Assembly (NCBI RefSeq): GCF_016906535.1
Contig: NC_057373.1
Location: 682,001 to 746,000, forward strand
Length of the DNA: 64,000 nt
Origin: Rhizoctonia solani
Lineage: Eukaryota; Basidiomycota; Agaricomycetes; Cantharellales; Ceratobasidiaceae
Reading direction: 5' to 3'
Shown here: positions 24,267 through 37,000 of the stretch, in pieces
How the letters are laid out: the number at the start of each line of letters is the position of its first letter
How positions within the stretch are numbered: the stretch's first letter is position 1
Notes under the pieces: generated by a model
What the model saw: only the letters and a program-made list of their open reading frames with translations
Told to the model about the DNA's origin: nothing
The model's database searches: none
Position numbers and translations under genes: made by a program

Positions 24267-24945
24267 ATGGCAACATTCGGCTTTGAGCATTGCTCAAACG
24301 CCAAATTCTGGTGGGAAGCAAGTGAATTTAGCGTCGAAGTAGACGAGCCCGTGGCTGGCATGAACTTATCTTTCACGGCAAATGAGAGAGTTGGTGAGCT
24401 CGATTGTTCAACTCATGGTCAAGTATGAATGGAGTTTTTGCTCTGGCCAGCCCGAATCGACCTTCCTTCTTCAGACCCAATAATACAGGCGTCAGCTGCG
24501 GGAGCGAGGCCAGACAACGTGATTCATGGTATACTACGATACAGTGGCTCCTCACAATACCCGGTTCCCGTGGGTCCGACTAAAGCGACTATGCACGAAG
24601 CGACGGACAACACTGGTCAACGTCAATTATATATAACATTCCAGAGCATGTCTTTGGATTCTCAAAGCCGACCAACCGTTTCGGCAATGGTGGGCCCTGT
24701 TACTATGATTTCCTATAACCTCAACTGACTCTAAAGCAAACTTTTTTGTATTCCTGTATATCTTGCCGCAGTTTCAGGGTAAGTAATATTTTGTCGAACC
24801 AGGCTACCAGTAACAGTCTCGTTCTAATGGAGCGACTGCATTATATTTAATCTATTCGATGGGTCAACTACTTGAAGGCAACCGACATCCCGGCGTTTTT
24901 ACCATCAAATCTGGACTTGGCCAATGGATCCTGAAACAATTGTAG
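24267..24945 (+). CDS. small protein of unknown function, micro-exon family, paralog 3
   Basis: Four exons (24267-24393, 24475-24689, 24772-24778, 24878-24945) give 138 residues. The third exon is 7 nt (TTTCAGG). The block order matches paralog 2: EFSVEVDEP, ASAAGARPDNVIHGILRY, QLYITFQSM, then after the micro-exon FTIKSGLGQWILKQL. The start is the ATG at 24267; coding could begin further upstream, but the region just before is repeat R1 and its flank. No signal peptide. Function not recognised. Confidence 0.72.
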
Positions 24946-25371
24946 TAATTATACACTACATGTATATGAAACGCCAAAAATCGTTAAATGAGCGTATTAA
25001 TTAATCAATATCCCGTATTTGATATAAAATTTTGAACATGGGAGAATACACAAAATTATACATAAGAAATCAGCAAGCAGCCGTGTACACGTATGACGGC
25101 ATAATAGCTTAGCCTCAATCTCTGCTGGACAACTCAAAAATGCCGCTGTCTGTATTCAATGGCTATCGATTGTCTTTATGACAGATATCAATAACACTGA
25201 ACTGGCGAAGGTGGTATGAGCCCACAAGCCATCCAAATCGAGAATGTAGGATCATGTCATTACTAGGAAATAAACACCAGTGGCGGACTAAGCAAGTACA
25301 TTGAACCCATTAGCGAGCCCATCGCATCCCCATATGACTACGCCGCCAATCTCAGTGGGATTGATCTCCCC

Positions 25372-26759
25372 TCACTCTCCGAGACAAGTACTATATCTAC
25401 CTGTTACGTTAGTATGAGGCGACGATGTGAGCCGTAGGCTGGTAGCATATGTTGGCCTTGTTGGAGGAGGGGCTACACTGGAAGATGCCGAGATGTCAAG
25501 TTTCTTCATGGATGATTCAAGACTGGAAATGCGATTTGCGTGAGCCAATTGCTCGACTTGTATATTTTTGAATGCTAAGGTGGCGCATGGGGATAGGTAG
25601 CAGACCCTCCCGGGATCTCCAACTTGATTCCTGGGAGTGAAACGACATTTGCAACCAGGTATCTCGATGCGGTAGCCAAGCTTAGGCCGCCATGTATAAA
25701 CACCGTTGAGTTCGACATCCGTAAACGATGGTTTCATTGTAGCTGCTGGAAGTCGAGTAGTCTAGGTAAGACCGGATCGATTTTAGAGAAGCAACTTACC
25801 TGTTTCAACCGTATTATTAGTATCACGATGTGTCCCTATTTCATTGCCTAATAGAGATGGCCGGGCACATGTTGGCGTTCCCTGCGGGGCGTTGTTTTCT
25901 GGTCTTTCCTTTTGAGTATTGCCTTGCACCGTCTGTTCTCTGTCGAAACAATTCGCCGTAGGGGAATTCCCAACTTTCTCCCTGTTTGAAGGATCTCCTT
26001 TGCCCCTTCTCCTCTGTTCCCTCTCACGCGACTCAGCAATACGCACAAAGGCATCCAGACCAATTGCCTTGGCCTCCTCTCGTGTGATAGCTTCATCTCT
26101 CATCTCCAGTTCACGGTATGCTGGCTCTTCCCACCCAGGAAGGTCAAATTCCCTAGCAAGCTCGATCCGTTTAACGGCATCTAACGGTAGTGTCTCCAGA
26201 TAATGGACACAGTAATCTCGGAGCTCGTGATAATCATATGTCGAGGCGACTCGGAGTGTGGAGATCAAAGTTTGTGTGGCGAAGACAAATGGTCCGGTGA
26301 AAATACTTGAGCAAATTTCTACTCAGCATGGCGTGATTCAGGAGGTAAATAATACTCACGTTGCGTAGAGCACCTTAAAGGTTTCGCGGAAGTCGTTGGG
26401 GGATACATTATCTCGATCCAACCTGATTTCTGCAGGTTGCTCATCCAGAAGCGACTCTAGGCCCCGAAAGCGCTTGACAAGATACCGATGTGTCTCAAAT
26501 TGTGTTCCATGCACCTGGAGTAGTATATAAATTAGCAGCAGATCGTGTTTTCGAGCCAACAACCAACATAAAGTTTTATATCTCCATCCCCAGGATCAAA
26601 GAATGAATCAGTTTTGCGCTCGGAAGGATTAATATTGCTGGGGTTATGAGTAGCCACCACAACCACTGGGCTAGTTGTATGACTACTGTGGTCTGAAATA
26701 GAGATATCTGAGACATCTGAGACAGATTTATTGCCCCATGTATGCCCAGACAGTCCCAT
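25372..26759 (-). CDS. BTB/POZ domain protein 1
   Basis: Several exons. After a Ser/Thr-rich N-terminus come FFDPGDGDIKLY|VHGTQFETHRYLVKRF (intron 1 removed), then FRETFKVLYAT|IFTGPFVFATQTL (intron 2). These are the first strand, the H-x3-L helix and the helix block of an Agaricomycete BTB domain. The domain continues with STYDYHELRDYCVHYLE and REFDLPGWEEPAYRELEMRD, the helical C-terminal extension of this family. The tail is low-complexity with a possible further exon (25372-25737). BTB domains dimerise and may recruit Cullin-3; the role here is unknown. An alternative start at 26828 adds 23 residues. Intron 1 has an unusual GTTGGT donor. Related to the gene at 41968-43436. Confidence 0.82.
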
Positions 26760-27197
26760 TTTGTACTGAACAGACGATACTAAGTGTCTTTGGTATGGTG
26801 GGTACGAAGGACGAAGCTGGGGATTCACATGGGCGCAGCCACTTGGTGTCTCTATGTGGCAAACGAACTAAGCTCATGTGATTGCGCTTTGTCATTGTCC
26901 GGGCTCTTGGCTCGGATCTGCATTCGGGCTAGTTATTCATTTCTGATCACTGACGAGAGGCTTGCGATCCGAGAAAGCTGATCTATGAGCGAAGATATTT
27001 AGTGAGAAGGCACAATGGAAATACCTGTCGGTACGTCTCATGAAAAGACATAGATTACGTGTACCAATAGGCTCGTATCATGCATTAGCTCATGCTGTGA
27101 CCTCCCAACACCTACAGGTTCCGGCCTGGTCGCGCGCTTCTTGGCCACGCTCTCCCTAAAATATTTCTGAGGCGTGTCCTTAATCTCTACACTAGAA
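26760..27197. other. divergent intergenic region
   Basis: Upstream regions of the BTB gene (-) and the Zn2Cys6 gene (+). No further gene seen. Confidence 0.5.
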
Positions 27198-29270
27198 ATG
27201 AGTTTTTGGAATAAAGTCCCTCCTGGTCCTACGCCAACGAGTTGCCTGACGTGTAAACAGCGGTCTGTGACTGGCAGTGGCTTCTTTCCATTATTAATAA
27301 CTAATACAGTACACCAGACACAAGAAATGTGATAAAAGGAAGCCGGCGTGTGAAAGATGTTCAAAAGGAGGATATACGTGTCTAGGATACAAGCATAAGG
27401 GGTCAAATGGGACCAACAACGCTTGGCTCTCTGATGTCACAAGTGGAATTAGCTTGAGCCAGTTGCCAGAGGGATCTTCCAACTCAGTACTGCCTTCTTT
27501 GCCTTACGCAACTAAAACCAACAGTCCCCCGGGTGCAGGTGTTTCTGTTCTGGACGGCGCTGTGCCCGAAACATGGACAGAAAATTGTTACCACCGATTG
27601 GGCAACGCAACAGCTACCCAACCGAAAATGGTGGAAAAAGCTTTACCGCAGAGCTTAACGTCCGAGTCTCAGCAAGATACTTCTTGCCTCTTTTCTTGGT
27701 ATGACGACAATTCCCTGATTTACGACACCTTGGTCCCAGCAAGACCTGCGACCGATACACAACTACTTCAGCCACTCCGCGTTGGAAACCCCGCTCCGTT
27801 TCAACAATCTAGCTTGGAGTGGGAGCAGTCACGACTTGCGCTGGTCTCCGAAATCCCAAAGGGCATATCTGTTATCCCGTCTGATATTCGAAACATAGTG
27901 GAGTATGTTCTCTCACACTGTGAGTTTATGGTGTATTTGGGCGCATTATTAGCTTTTCTAAATCAAGTGATCTTCAAGACGACCGTGTGTGTAACACTAT
28001 ATATTTCAACCCTCAAGACGATTCTGTCGAGGGGATGCGTAAAGTAGTAGTGTGGCGCTTGTCAACGTGCGATTTTGCTCGCAGGGGAATGCTAATAGAC
28101 GCCAAGATCCGCGATTCTGTGTTCGAAAGAAGCGATAGTGGCCGCAGAAGCGAATTCATACATTGGATTGAGCGGTTCGAGCAAGCGCTTTGTATCCAGT
28201 TCACCAGGCCCACAACTTCAGAAGAGCTACGAGAGAGACTCATTGACAGCCTAGAGGTACGTCACAATGCTTGCTGTGCTGGTACACAATATTTAATGCA
28301 CCAACTATATAGACATTTTTTGCCAAGAGCATCATCCTCAGCGCCACTGCTACGTATCAAGTATTTTGCCAATTTGCACCTAAATTTCTTTATATTGTCA
28401 ACAACACTACGCCGTTAAGGCCGACTGGACACACCAATACTGTCTCCATTGCGCATTTGCTCGAATCGCCTTTGTATAAATGCACGGACTACATGTTTAT
28501 GGATATTGTGGGCTCTATGGTATACGGGCTCCCTCAAGTCTTGGAGTACAACACAGACGCTGATCTTTCCTGCACTCGAATACACCCTGTCGAATTACTC
28601 AACTGTCTTCCTAGAAGGATCTTGGTTATACTTGCAAAAATCAATGCCTATCAGTATCACGGAGTAGGCAATTGGCAGGAACTTGAGCAGTCTTTAGTGT
28701 GTTGGGAGCCTCGGTCCGGATTTGAGCCTAAAGGACTAGAGTCCTGGAAATCAATTGCTTGGGTTGCTCTTCAGGAAATATGGAGGCATGTTTTGCTGAC
28801 TTATTTATACCTAGTAAGTGTATGAGCGGTGGCGGTTTGAAAGCCTCTAGCTAATTGCTCACTTAAGGCTGTATGTAGTGCTCGTACAGATGATCCAAGA
28901 ATAAAGTCGTCGCTACGGCAAGTATTCCAGCTTTTAGGAATTATTAGGCGGCAAGATCCACCGATTAACAATCCACATCTCTTTGCACCATATCTCATTG
29001 TGAGTAATTGTTTTCTTTCCATTTTTCGAAATTGAGTCTATACCATGAGCTTAGGTTGGAATCTGTTCACTTACCGAAAAGCGACGGAGGTTAGTACGCG
29101 AGCGACTCAGTTCTGCAGTTGAAACCCGCTCCTGGTCATTCCGTAGTCCGGACTTCGTTCCGGTCTTGGATCATTTATGGCTGGGGGCTGGATTGGGAGG
29201 ACAGCCTGTTACATGGAACGACTACGTATACTCCAGGCATGTTATGCTCCCATTGTGTATACTTGGTTAG
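27198..29270 (+). CDS. Zn2Cys6 transcription factor with fungal TF domain
   Basis: Starts MSFWNKVPPGPTPTSCLTCKQR, then a 54-nt intron, then HKKCDKRKPACERCSKGGYTC. The six cysteines (CxxCx6Cx5-6CxxCx6C) form the binuclear zinc cluster that binds DNA. The remaining exons encode a helical domain of the Fungal_trans_2 type: DIRNIVEYVLSH, VVWRLSTCDFARRGMLIDAKIR, ESWKSIAWVALQEIWRHVLLTYLYL, DFVPVLDHLWLGAGLGG and PVTWNDYVYSRHVMLP. Agaricomycetes have many such regulators. The C-terminus at 29268-29270 follows the usual family end. The target is unknown; adjacent candidates are the BTB gene and the I66-like genes. Frame looks intact across about seven introns. Confidence 0.88.
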
Positions 29271-29499
29271 GCTAGTGTGCTTGTTATATAGCTAAATACT
29301 GCCCAACGGAGCCAGAGGTGGATCGTCATCGCCCAGGACATTGTCCAACTCAATATAGGGCTCGGGTGCGCAATGTCGAATGATGTCTAGACTGTCGTGC
29401 ATTCGGACAAAGATCTAGGGTCATGGAGAACTGGACCCGATTAGCAGATGTCAGAAATTCGAACATGACCATATCAGCCAAAGACTACTTCGGCTAGCT

Positions 29500-31165
29500 A
29501 AGCATCGGTGTTATTTCTACTAACCTGACGGCGCTAACCTATGAAATTACTGGTTTTGGTATTCAATAACTCCACCCAAATGTATGCACATGGATTTACT
29601 ATCGACAGCGGCCACGTTTCGTGTCCCAGAGCAACAACGCCGCAACTCACTGGAAGAATCCAATGCCAGTATTTTTCGGCTCCTAATAAAGATCCTAGAG
29701 CTGCCCATCGTGTCGTTTTCGACAACGGCATACAGAATGACATCGCGCATAGCACCCAATCTAGGCAAGCACCCCAGCATTTCGTGCATGGGTTCGAGCT
29801 AAGAGATATACCCTCAACCTGCCCGTCCTTCTTCAATACATTTCTACATCCCCGTTGGCGCTTTGCGTATGCCATCCAGCATTCAGAAGGGGTGTTTGCG
29901 CTCCGATAATGATCTGGGGTAGTGATGAGCCAACCTAGTCAAGAGGCACAAAAGCTCAATGGAATGCGAGACAAGGCCTGCACCAGCTCCTCAGCATTAC
30001 CATTGATCCTCTTTCTTCTACTGTTGTCTACTAAGTATCATGTCTCTACCCCCCGGTCGATACCTCGCTCGTTTCATAGGCAAGGACAACCCAGATTCTA
30101 TCGGGGGCATGTATGCTACCGGTAAAGGACTTGGTCAACCGATCGAGCTTGATCCCAACAGGCCTGAGTTTCATGGGCAGCAAGAAGTACGCTTTTTTTT
30201 GCACTCTGGTTACAATAACTCGCCAACTAATACAAACCTTTCTATCACTTAGTGGGAGTTTGAACCCGCTTCCGAGGAAGGGCGTGACGTGTATACAATC
30301 AATTCCAGACCTGGTGAATCCTGGAGTTACAGATCCGATAGTCCTGTGCCTGGAGAGACCATCATCTTGGACCGTCCCAAACCATTCAGAGTGCAACACT
30401 CAGAGAGAAGTCAAGGGGGACATATGTTCACGTACGTTAATTGACTGATGATGTATGAAAGCGTTAAGTGAGCATTCTTTGAACAGCATTGCCCCAACCG
30501 AACAGCGTGTTGGAGCCACCCTCTATGTGGGAGCTGGAGAACATCAGAGAGAGGTGAGTTGTGAGCTTGAACCGCCTGTAGTAATGGTACTCATATTGGC
30601 AATGGAAAGTTGACGCTTGTTCCTATCCCTGTGGTCCCCGATGCTCCTCCTGCTCCCCTTTGGGAGCTCATGCGGTTGGAAGAGTAAAAGGGCCCCTGTA
30701 ACTACGCTGTTTTCGATGTTGTATAACTCTACAAACTGAATAAATTGAAACAAATTAACAATTCAAATCATTCCACCCAGCGAAGTTCTCAGCAACATCT
30801 CAATCTTTGCTTGCACTATCACTTGAATGTACAAACCATATATGGCCGGCCGCGCATATACCACTAAAGTTGCAGATACATTGTACAAGGGCATTCTACA
30901 CTTTGATCCCTGAAACGCGTGCGCCACATGATAACATAGATAAAACCACGAACCCCCACTTCACCTCCTTCATTGTCTTTCCTACCCCTCCCCCGCGCTT
31001 TCAGAGATGAATACTCGAACTCTATCCGACGGCTATACTTACATTTCGCGCCACGCGAAAGACTTTTGTAGCCACTTGTATACGACTCTGTCTGGACTTG
31101 ACCATCCTGTTGAACTGTGCGCACAAGCGTCTGAATGCGTGAAGGCTGAAAGAGAAGTGTCTCAA
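29500..31165 (+). repeat. duplicated unit A carrying an I66-like gene
   Basis: A block of about 1.7 kb: roughly 540 bp upstream, the I66-like gene and about 440 bp downstream (R2, from the CTGAATAAA end of the gene region to GTGTCTCAAG). The same order recurs as unit B (31660-32670 plus 40322-41240), unit C (57140-59060, reversed) and unit D (62690-64000, reversed). Similarity is clear in non-coding parts as well, so this is DNA-level duplication, not only gene-family conservation. Confidence 0.75.
30040..30687 (+). CDS. I66-like (cospin/clitocypin-type) protease inhibitor, copy A
   Basis: Four exons, intact, about 150 residues. MSLPPGRYLARFIGKDNPD starts exon 1 (30040-30186); exon 2 starts WEFEPASEEGRDVYTI; exon 3 TIAPTEQRVGATLYVGAG; exon 4 LTLVPIPVVPDAPPAPLWEL. 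No signal peptide and no cysteines. Length, the MSL..GxY start and repeated Y-x-I / W-x-hydrophobic strands fit the beta-trefoil mycocypin and cospin inhibitors of mushrooms (MEROPS I48/I66), which inhibit cysteine or serine proteases and defend against grazers. This assignment is from pattern resemblance only; a lectin-like trefoil is the alternative. Exons 3-4 are almost identical to copy B although exon 1 is much diverged. Confidence 0.7.
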
Positions 31166-31438
31166 GTAGGGAAGGAAACGGATACGATCCGCACGTATCT
31201 GCACCAATAACCGCAAGACCCGTGATCGATTAGTCAGTGCCAGATTGGTGCAGGTTGGGTACTGGAACCCGCGGGTATGTTATCCGTGGGTACATCACCA
31301 TGATGGGTCCTCACGGATTGACCTGCAGTTCTGTGTGTAATCAAACAACTGAATTTATTATACCACCCAAGGCAACAACATAGTGAGATTGTAATGGGTC
31401 GTAAACGTTGAAGAGAATACTGATAGGAAAGACAGACC

Positions 31439-31518
31439 TTTTAATCAAAATTCTACTGGACTGGGAGACTTTAAGAAAGACCGTTGTAAACATTGTTTCA
31501 AGTGGTCTTTTGAATCCA
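31439..31518. repeat. 80-bp fragment of a BTB gene 3' end
   Basis: Near-identical to 41911-41990, which is the stop-codon region and 3' flank of BTB gene 2. Here it is isolated, with no BTB coding sequence next to it. Confidence 0.7.
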
Positions 31519-31963
31519 TATATTTTATATTTACGTATACGCGGACAAAAAAAAACAAGAACTGTCTTTCCCGATTGCTCCAATCCGCTCTGAGGCAAGA
31601 AAATTAGCATTTTGTATCAAAAGCGGCCTAAGCGCCGAAAAAAGCGATGGGCCCCAAAAGGACGTCACGCGCAGCACGTAATCCAAGGAAGTAGCCTGGT
31701 ATTTCGTAGATGGATTGGAGCTAAGAGATCTAGGCTCAACGTGTCCGTCCTTTTTCAACATATTTCTACATCTCTGTTGGCACTTTATGCATGTCATCCA
31801 GCATTCAGCAGGGGTGTGTTCGCGCCCCGATAATGATCTGGGGTGGTGATGAGTCAGCCTAATCAAGAGGTACAAAAGCTCAATGGAATGTGAGCCAAGG
31901 CCTGCACCAGCTCCTCAGCATTTCCATCGGCCCTCTTTCTTCTACTAGTGTCTACTAAGTATC

Positions 31964-32626
31964 ATGTCTCTACCCCGGCCCCACGGTCTATATCTTGTTC
32001 AGTTCATAGGCTATGGCGAATCAGGTTCTTTAGGAGACCTGTATGCTACCAGGAAAGGGCATCGTCAATCGGTCGGGCTTGATCCCAACACGCCCGAGTT
32101 TCATGGACAGCAAGTAGTACGTCTTTTTGCACTTTGGTTACAATAACTCGTCAACTAATACAAACCTTTCTATCACTTAGTTACTTGTTGAACCCGCTTC
32201 CAGAGAAGATCCTGACGTGCATGCAATCAGTTTTGCACCTGAGGAATCCTGGAGCTACAAATCCGAAAACCCTGTACCTGGAGAGCCGATTGTTTTGGGC
32301 CGTCCGAAAGGGTTCAGAATGCAACGCTCAGAGAGAAGCCAAGGGAGACATATTTTCACGTATGTTGATTGGCCAATGATGTATGAAAGCGTTAAGTGAG
32401 CATTCTTTGAGCAGCATTGCTCCAGAAGAACAGCCTACCGGAGCGACTCTCTATGTGGGAGCTGGAGAACATCAGAGAGAGGTGAGTTGTGAGTTGAACC
32501 GCCTGTAGTAATGGTACTCATATTGGCAATGGAAAGTTGACGCTTGTTCCTATCCCTGTGGTCCCCGATGCTCCTCCTGCTCCCCTTTGGGAGCTCAAGC
32601 CGTTGGATGTAAAAGGATCCGTGTAA
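31964..32626 (+). CDS. I66-like protease inhibitor, copy B
   Basis: Same four-exon layout as copy A and an intact frame. Exon 1 is diverged (MSLPRPHGLYLVQFIGYGES) and the conserved GxY start is disturbed. Exon 2 starts LLVEPASREDPDVHAI, so the conserved WEFEP is changed to LLVEP. Exons 3-4 match copy A almost exactly. The C-terminus differs: LWELKPLDVKGSV. The normal downstream block of the unit is displaced by 7.6 kb of nested insertions that start about 65 bp after the stop. It could be drifting toward loss of function. Confidence 0.65.
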
Positions 32627-32694
32627 CTATGCTGTTTTCGATATTGTACAGCTGTATAAACTGAATAAACCCTATAAATTTGATAAAATTATCC

Positions 32695-32963
32695 TCTGCC
32701 CGCTCGTTCTCGTTGGCCACGAGACTCAGACCGGTGAGGGTTGGGGAACCCCCGCGGCTGCAAAGCAGCAAGAGTGGACCGGGGGTGCGCGACAGCGAGT
32801 CTGGCTCGTGGGTGGGCGGCCCAAACCAGCTCTCGTGGCTTACAGGATGGTGGTTGGGATAAAAGCGACACGCAAAGGCGTGCCGCGGCACTTGGTTTGT
32901 ACGAGGCCAAACGGCGGAGGAGGTCGGACGCAAGTCGACACGGTATGAAGTGGTCCTCACGTG
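32695..32963. repeat. repeat R1, left part of interrupted copy
   Basis: Similar to 23811-24080. The sequence stops at the target duplication AAGTGGTCCTCACGTG (32948-32963) and resumes at 40256. Its insertion lies inside the downstream block of unit B. Confidence 0.7.
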
Positions 32964-33758
32964 TACAAAACCGCCAATGCACTCGCACAATAGATCAATA
33001 ACCTGGAGCAAGGCTGAAGCCACCCGTAATGCTAGCCTTACGTGGTCACACCTATGGTCATCCCAACCTCACTCTCGCTTTGTCTCAGAACACATCCGTC
33101 GCAACCCATCCCTGTCCCTCCACCCCTTTTTCAAAGCTTTCCCATACCATCGTGCGATTCACGCCCGGCTAATCCAGGTCACCATGGGTCACGCCTTCTT
33201 CGGCGAATACCGCGAACGATTCCGCCCCGACGATGACCCCAGCTGCCCATGCGGAGCCCCCGTCAGACTCTCGACCACGTCCTTCGAGCGTGCCCATCAT
33301 TCGATCTCGCAAGACACACCCTACGGGAAGTGTCGGGCCCCCTGCTGAGCTCCACCCTGTTCGGCACCACCGCCGGACTGCGAGCTGTTGCCAAATTCCT
33401 CAACTCAACAGATGCATTCAAATTATGATTTGCCCCCCCCCCTCGGTGCCTGCCCCCCATGGTGCCCCCCCCATGCTGATCTATTCTCATTATGTACATA
33501 TATGCTTTTCCCCCTCTTTGGATGCGCGTGCTGCGTGTGATGTCTTCTCTTCTCTCGTCTCTGCTCTCTTGGCGTGTTCTCACCCCACCCGCATTAGTTT
33601 GTGCTCGCAGAACTCCGGTTCTGCCAGGCCCTCCTTCTGTCGTGTAGTCTCTTTCGCTCTGTGTGTTCCCCTTCTGTTCTCATCTTTCCCCCTCGTTGCA
33701 GGCTGCGTTGTATGTAGCCTCGCTCTAACCGAGCCTCGGTGTCCGACCATGTATCCAA
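32964..33758 (+). mobile_element. 5'-truncated Tad-like LINE fragment
   Basis: 795 bp flanked by a perfect 16-bp target duplication AAGTGGTCCTCACGTG (32948-32963 and 33759-33774). It encodes the C-terminal zinc-finger end of a LINE ORF2: LIQVTMGHAFFGEYRERF, then a CPCG finger, then in another frame VLRACPSFDLARHTL and GTTAGLRAVAKFL. A 1-nt loss near 33262 breaks the frame, so it is dead. The rest is a C-rich, pyrimidine-rich 3' UTR ending CCATGTATCC(AAA). 5' truncation, target duplication and orientation all fit target-primed reverse transcription. Confidence 0.85.
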
Positions 33759-34058
33759 AAGTGGTCCTCACGTGACTCGCTTTTTTTTTTTTTTTTTTTT
33801 TTTAATACATTTCCATATATAAGACAATACGGGAGCTACATGCGAACTAGGCAAACCGCTCACAAAAACCGGGACCGAACCGTGAAAGCTACAAAACAGG
33901 GCGCAAACGGGGACACACACAGAAAGGAACAAACGAGAACGTAGCACGGTCAGAGGACAAAGAAATGGTCGCGTGGCGACATACAGGTGGCTTAAGGCCT
34001 AACTCGGGGTAGAGGCCGTAAGGGCGGGAGTGGAGTGGCGGCCTTAAGGGCGTATATA

Positions 34059-37000
34059 CTACATGGCTTGAGCGGCTGCCTGCGGGCCTCCTCGTCTTCG
34101 GCCTATGCCCGTCTTGGCTATGAACTTTGCGACTGCTTCGAGACCTGCCAGGGAGCCAAACAGTGTGGGGTCATTAATGTTGGTGGAAAACTCACTGAGT
34201 ATCCCCCTGTGTCCCGCCGTAGCGGGACAGGAGGTGGTTAAATGAAAGATTGTCTCCTCCGACTCCCCGCAGGCGCATCTGGGATCTACGTCGTGGTGGA
34301 ATTGTGCATGGTACTTGCCGTAATGCCCGTGTCCGGTGAGGTATTGTACAAGGCGGCACTCGATGTCCCTGCCCAGCTTGCTTGAGTTGAATATGGGATG
34401 TAGTTTGAGTGCGGGTGGGTGGGGTATGTAATATTTCGAGTTGATACGTGATTCCAAGTGTTCGTACCATGCTTTCTTCCATGAACGTATGGTTTTGCGA
34501 GTTGCCTGTTCTTTTGCCCATGTAATGGTGCGATTGAATATGGGGTTTGGGGCCACTCTAGCTCCCTCGTTAGCCAAGCGGTCCGCTGTTTCGTTGCCTT
34601 CGACTCCGTTATGCCCAGGTGTCCAGGTGATGTGGATGGATCGTTCTGGGTGTCCCGTCACGAATGCCTTGGCGGCGGTGACGAATGCTCTGGATGTGTA
34701 TTGGCACGGATGTCGTGATAGGTCAGCAATAGATTTAACGGCGGACTGGTTGTCGCAATATATGCGTATTTTGCGATAACCTTGGTTTTCGGCTATTTGT
34801 TTAGCTTTCATGAATGCTAATAATATTCCCAGCATTTCTGCATCATAGATGTTGGCTCGCGGTCCAATTCCAACTGACAACGATGACAAGGTCCTTTTTC
34901 CGGCACGTATAACGTAGCCGACGCCGACTTTCCAAATGCCATTGGACACCGCCGCGTGCCCATCTGAGTAGCCAAGAACGCTGGCATGACATTCTTCAAG
35001 TACGCTAATTTCGGATAGGATTTTGTCGCGGTATTTGTCGCGCTTAAGTCCGTCAGTGGAGTCCTTGATTTTGATTTGATCAGGGAATGGAATTGTTGGG
35101 TTGGATGGGTGGTTAATGTGAGGCGAGACAAATTCGATGTGTGGGTGACTGTGTGATGCAATGAAGTGGATGGGGGATTGTAAGCTCTCAGTTGTGTTCT
35201 TTCTGTTGCTGTTAAGGGTGGGTATATGCGTGTCCCATGATGCAGGGAGACGTTTAGCAACTTCGGATGACTTGGGGATGGTTCTGAGCTTTGCTGAGTA
35301 GTTCATGATGAGCTTGTGGCACGTGATGTGCAGGGGTGGGATAGATGCTAGGTGTTCAAGACAGGGGATGGGAGTGGTTTTGAAGGCTCCAAGAAGCCAT
35401 CTCAATCCTTGGTTCTGGACCTTCCTAAGCGGTTCGAGCAACGACTTCTGTCTGCGCCCCAGAAACCACAGAGGGGATCCATATGTAAGGATTGGGATGA
35501 CGCAGGTGAGGTAAAGGATGCGCGCGTGTTTGATGGTGAGTCCACGCTGTGTGTTGGCTAGCATTCCTAATCCGGCTATGATGGCTTTAGCTTTGTTGGC
35601 GGAGTTGGAGATATGCTCTTTGAACGTGAGCTTTCTATCTAGGTAGAATCCTAGCCAACGAATACATCCTTGGGGCAGTATGGTGTAGTTCTTGCCATTC
35701 AGGGTAAGGTGAAGACTGGGGTTGGCAGAGTGGTTAGGGTGGCAATAAAAATGAATAAGGTCAGACTTATCAATTTCAAATTCAAGACCAAGTTTTGTGG
35801 CAGTGTTAGAGACTCGAGTGGCTATCCGCCCCATTGTGGCAACATTATACTCATGTGACTTCCCCCAAGCTAGTATGGTGAAGTCGTCAATGTATGCAAA
35901 TGACTGTGCATGATTGTCTTGAGCGGCAATGAGTAGGGGAGTTGAGTATAAGGAGGACAAAATGGGGGATAGGGGAGAGCCCTGGGGAATTCCCACTGCG
36001 GGGAGGGCAATGGATGGGCAGAGATGTCCATCAATTCTGAACTGGGCGGTTCTATGACTGAGGTATGATTTCATCCAGTTACAGATTTGATTGGAGTATC
36101 CCATGCGGTCTAGGGTGTATATGAGTCTGTTGTGGTCCACATTGTTGAAATATCCAGATACGTCAAGAGTGATAAGTGAGACTCTATGGTTGGACTTCCA
36201 GTGTGACTTGATATTGTGGACCATGCAGATACCCGCATCAGTACAAGATGTGATGTCCCTTCCCCCAAATTGGCTCTGGGGAATGAGAGCAAATTTACCG
36301 GCTTCGAAGGTAAGTCGTGTTGTGATGACCTTCTCCAGTAGTTTGGATAGAGTCTCAAGTAAAGCAATGGGCCGGTAGTTCTTGGGTAGAGACATGTCTT
36401 GTCGACGGGGTTTAGGAATTGGGGCAATGACACAGTTTCGCAGAGAGGTGGGGTGATAGCCAATATTCAAGCATAGATTAAACAGTTTAGCAAAGAGGGT
36501 TGTGTTGCACCAGAAAGCCCACTTAAGTACCCTGTAGTTTGAACCAAAAGCTCCAGGAGATGACTTGTTGGATGTGCTCTTGATGGCATTAGCAATTTCG
36601 TCAACTGTGATCTCCTGGAAGGCCCGCTTGGGCATCCGTTTGATGCCAAGGGGTTGTAGGGTGACGTTGGGGTTGGCAACAGGAGGGAAGAACTGCTTAG
36701 CTAGATTTTCGGCTTTGTGGTGCGGGTGCGTGGCTGTGAGACCGCCATTTGGATTTTTGATCGGGGGCAGTAGGGACCATCGCTTTCCTTGGAACCACTT
36801 TAACGACTCAAAGACCTTGGATGTGCGGATTTCGGATAATATGCGGTCTCCGTTGCTCCGGCGAGCTCGTCTGATGGCGCCGCGTAGAGTTGCGCGGAGT
36901 TGGTCGCGACTGCGTCCTTCGGGGTTGTGTTTGAGGTCGTTGAGCGCGCCTGAGCATTCGGCATTCCACCATGGGGATCGGACTGGTCCGCTACTCTTTT

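Noticed and set aside
33233..33775. 180-codon plus-strand protein
   Set aside because: It reads the out-of-frame zinc-finger end and pyrimidine-rich 3' UTR of the truncated LINE; composition is low-complexity.
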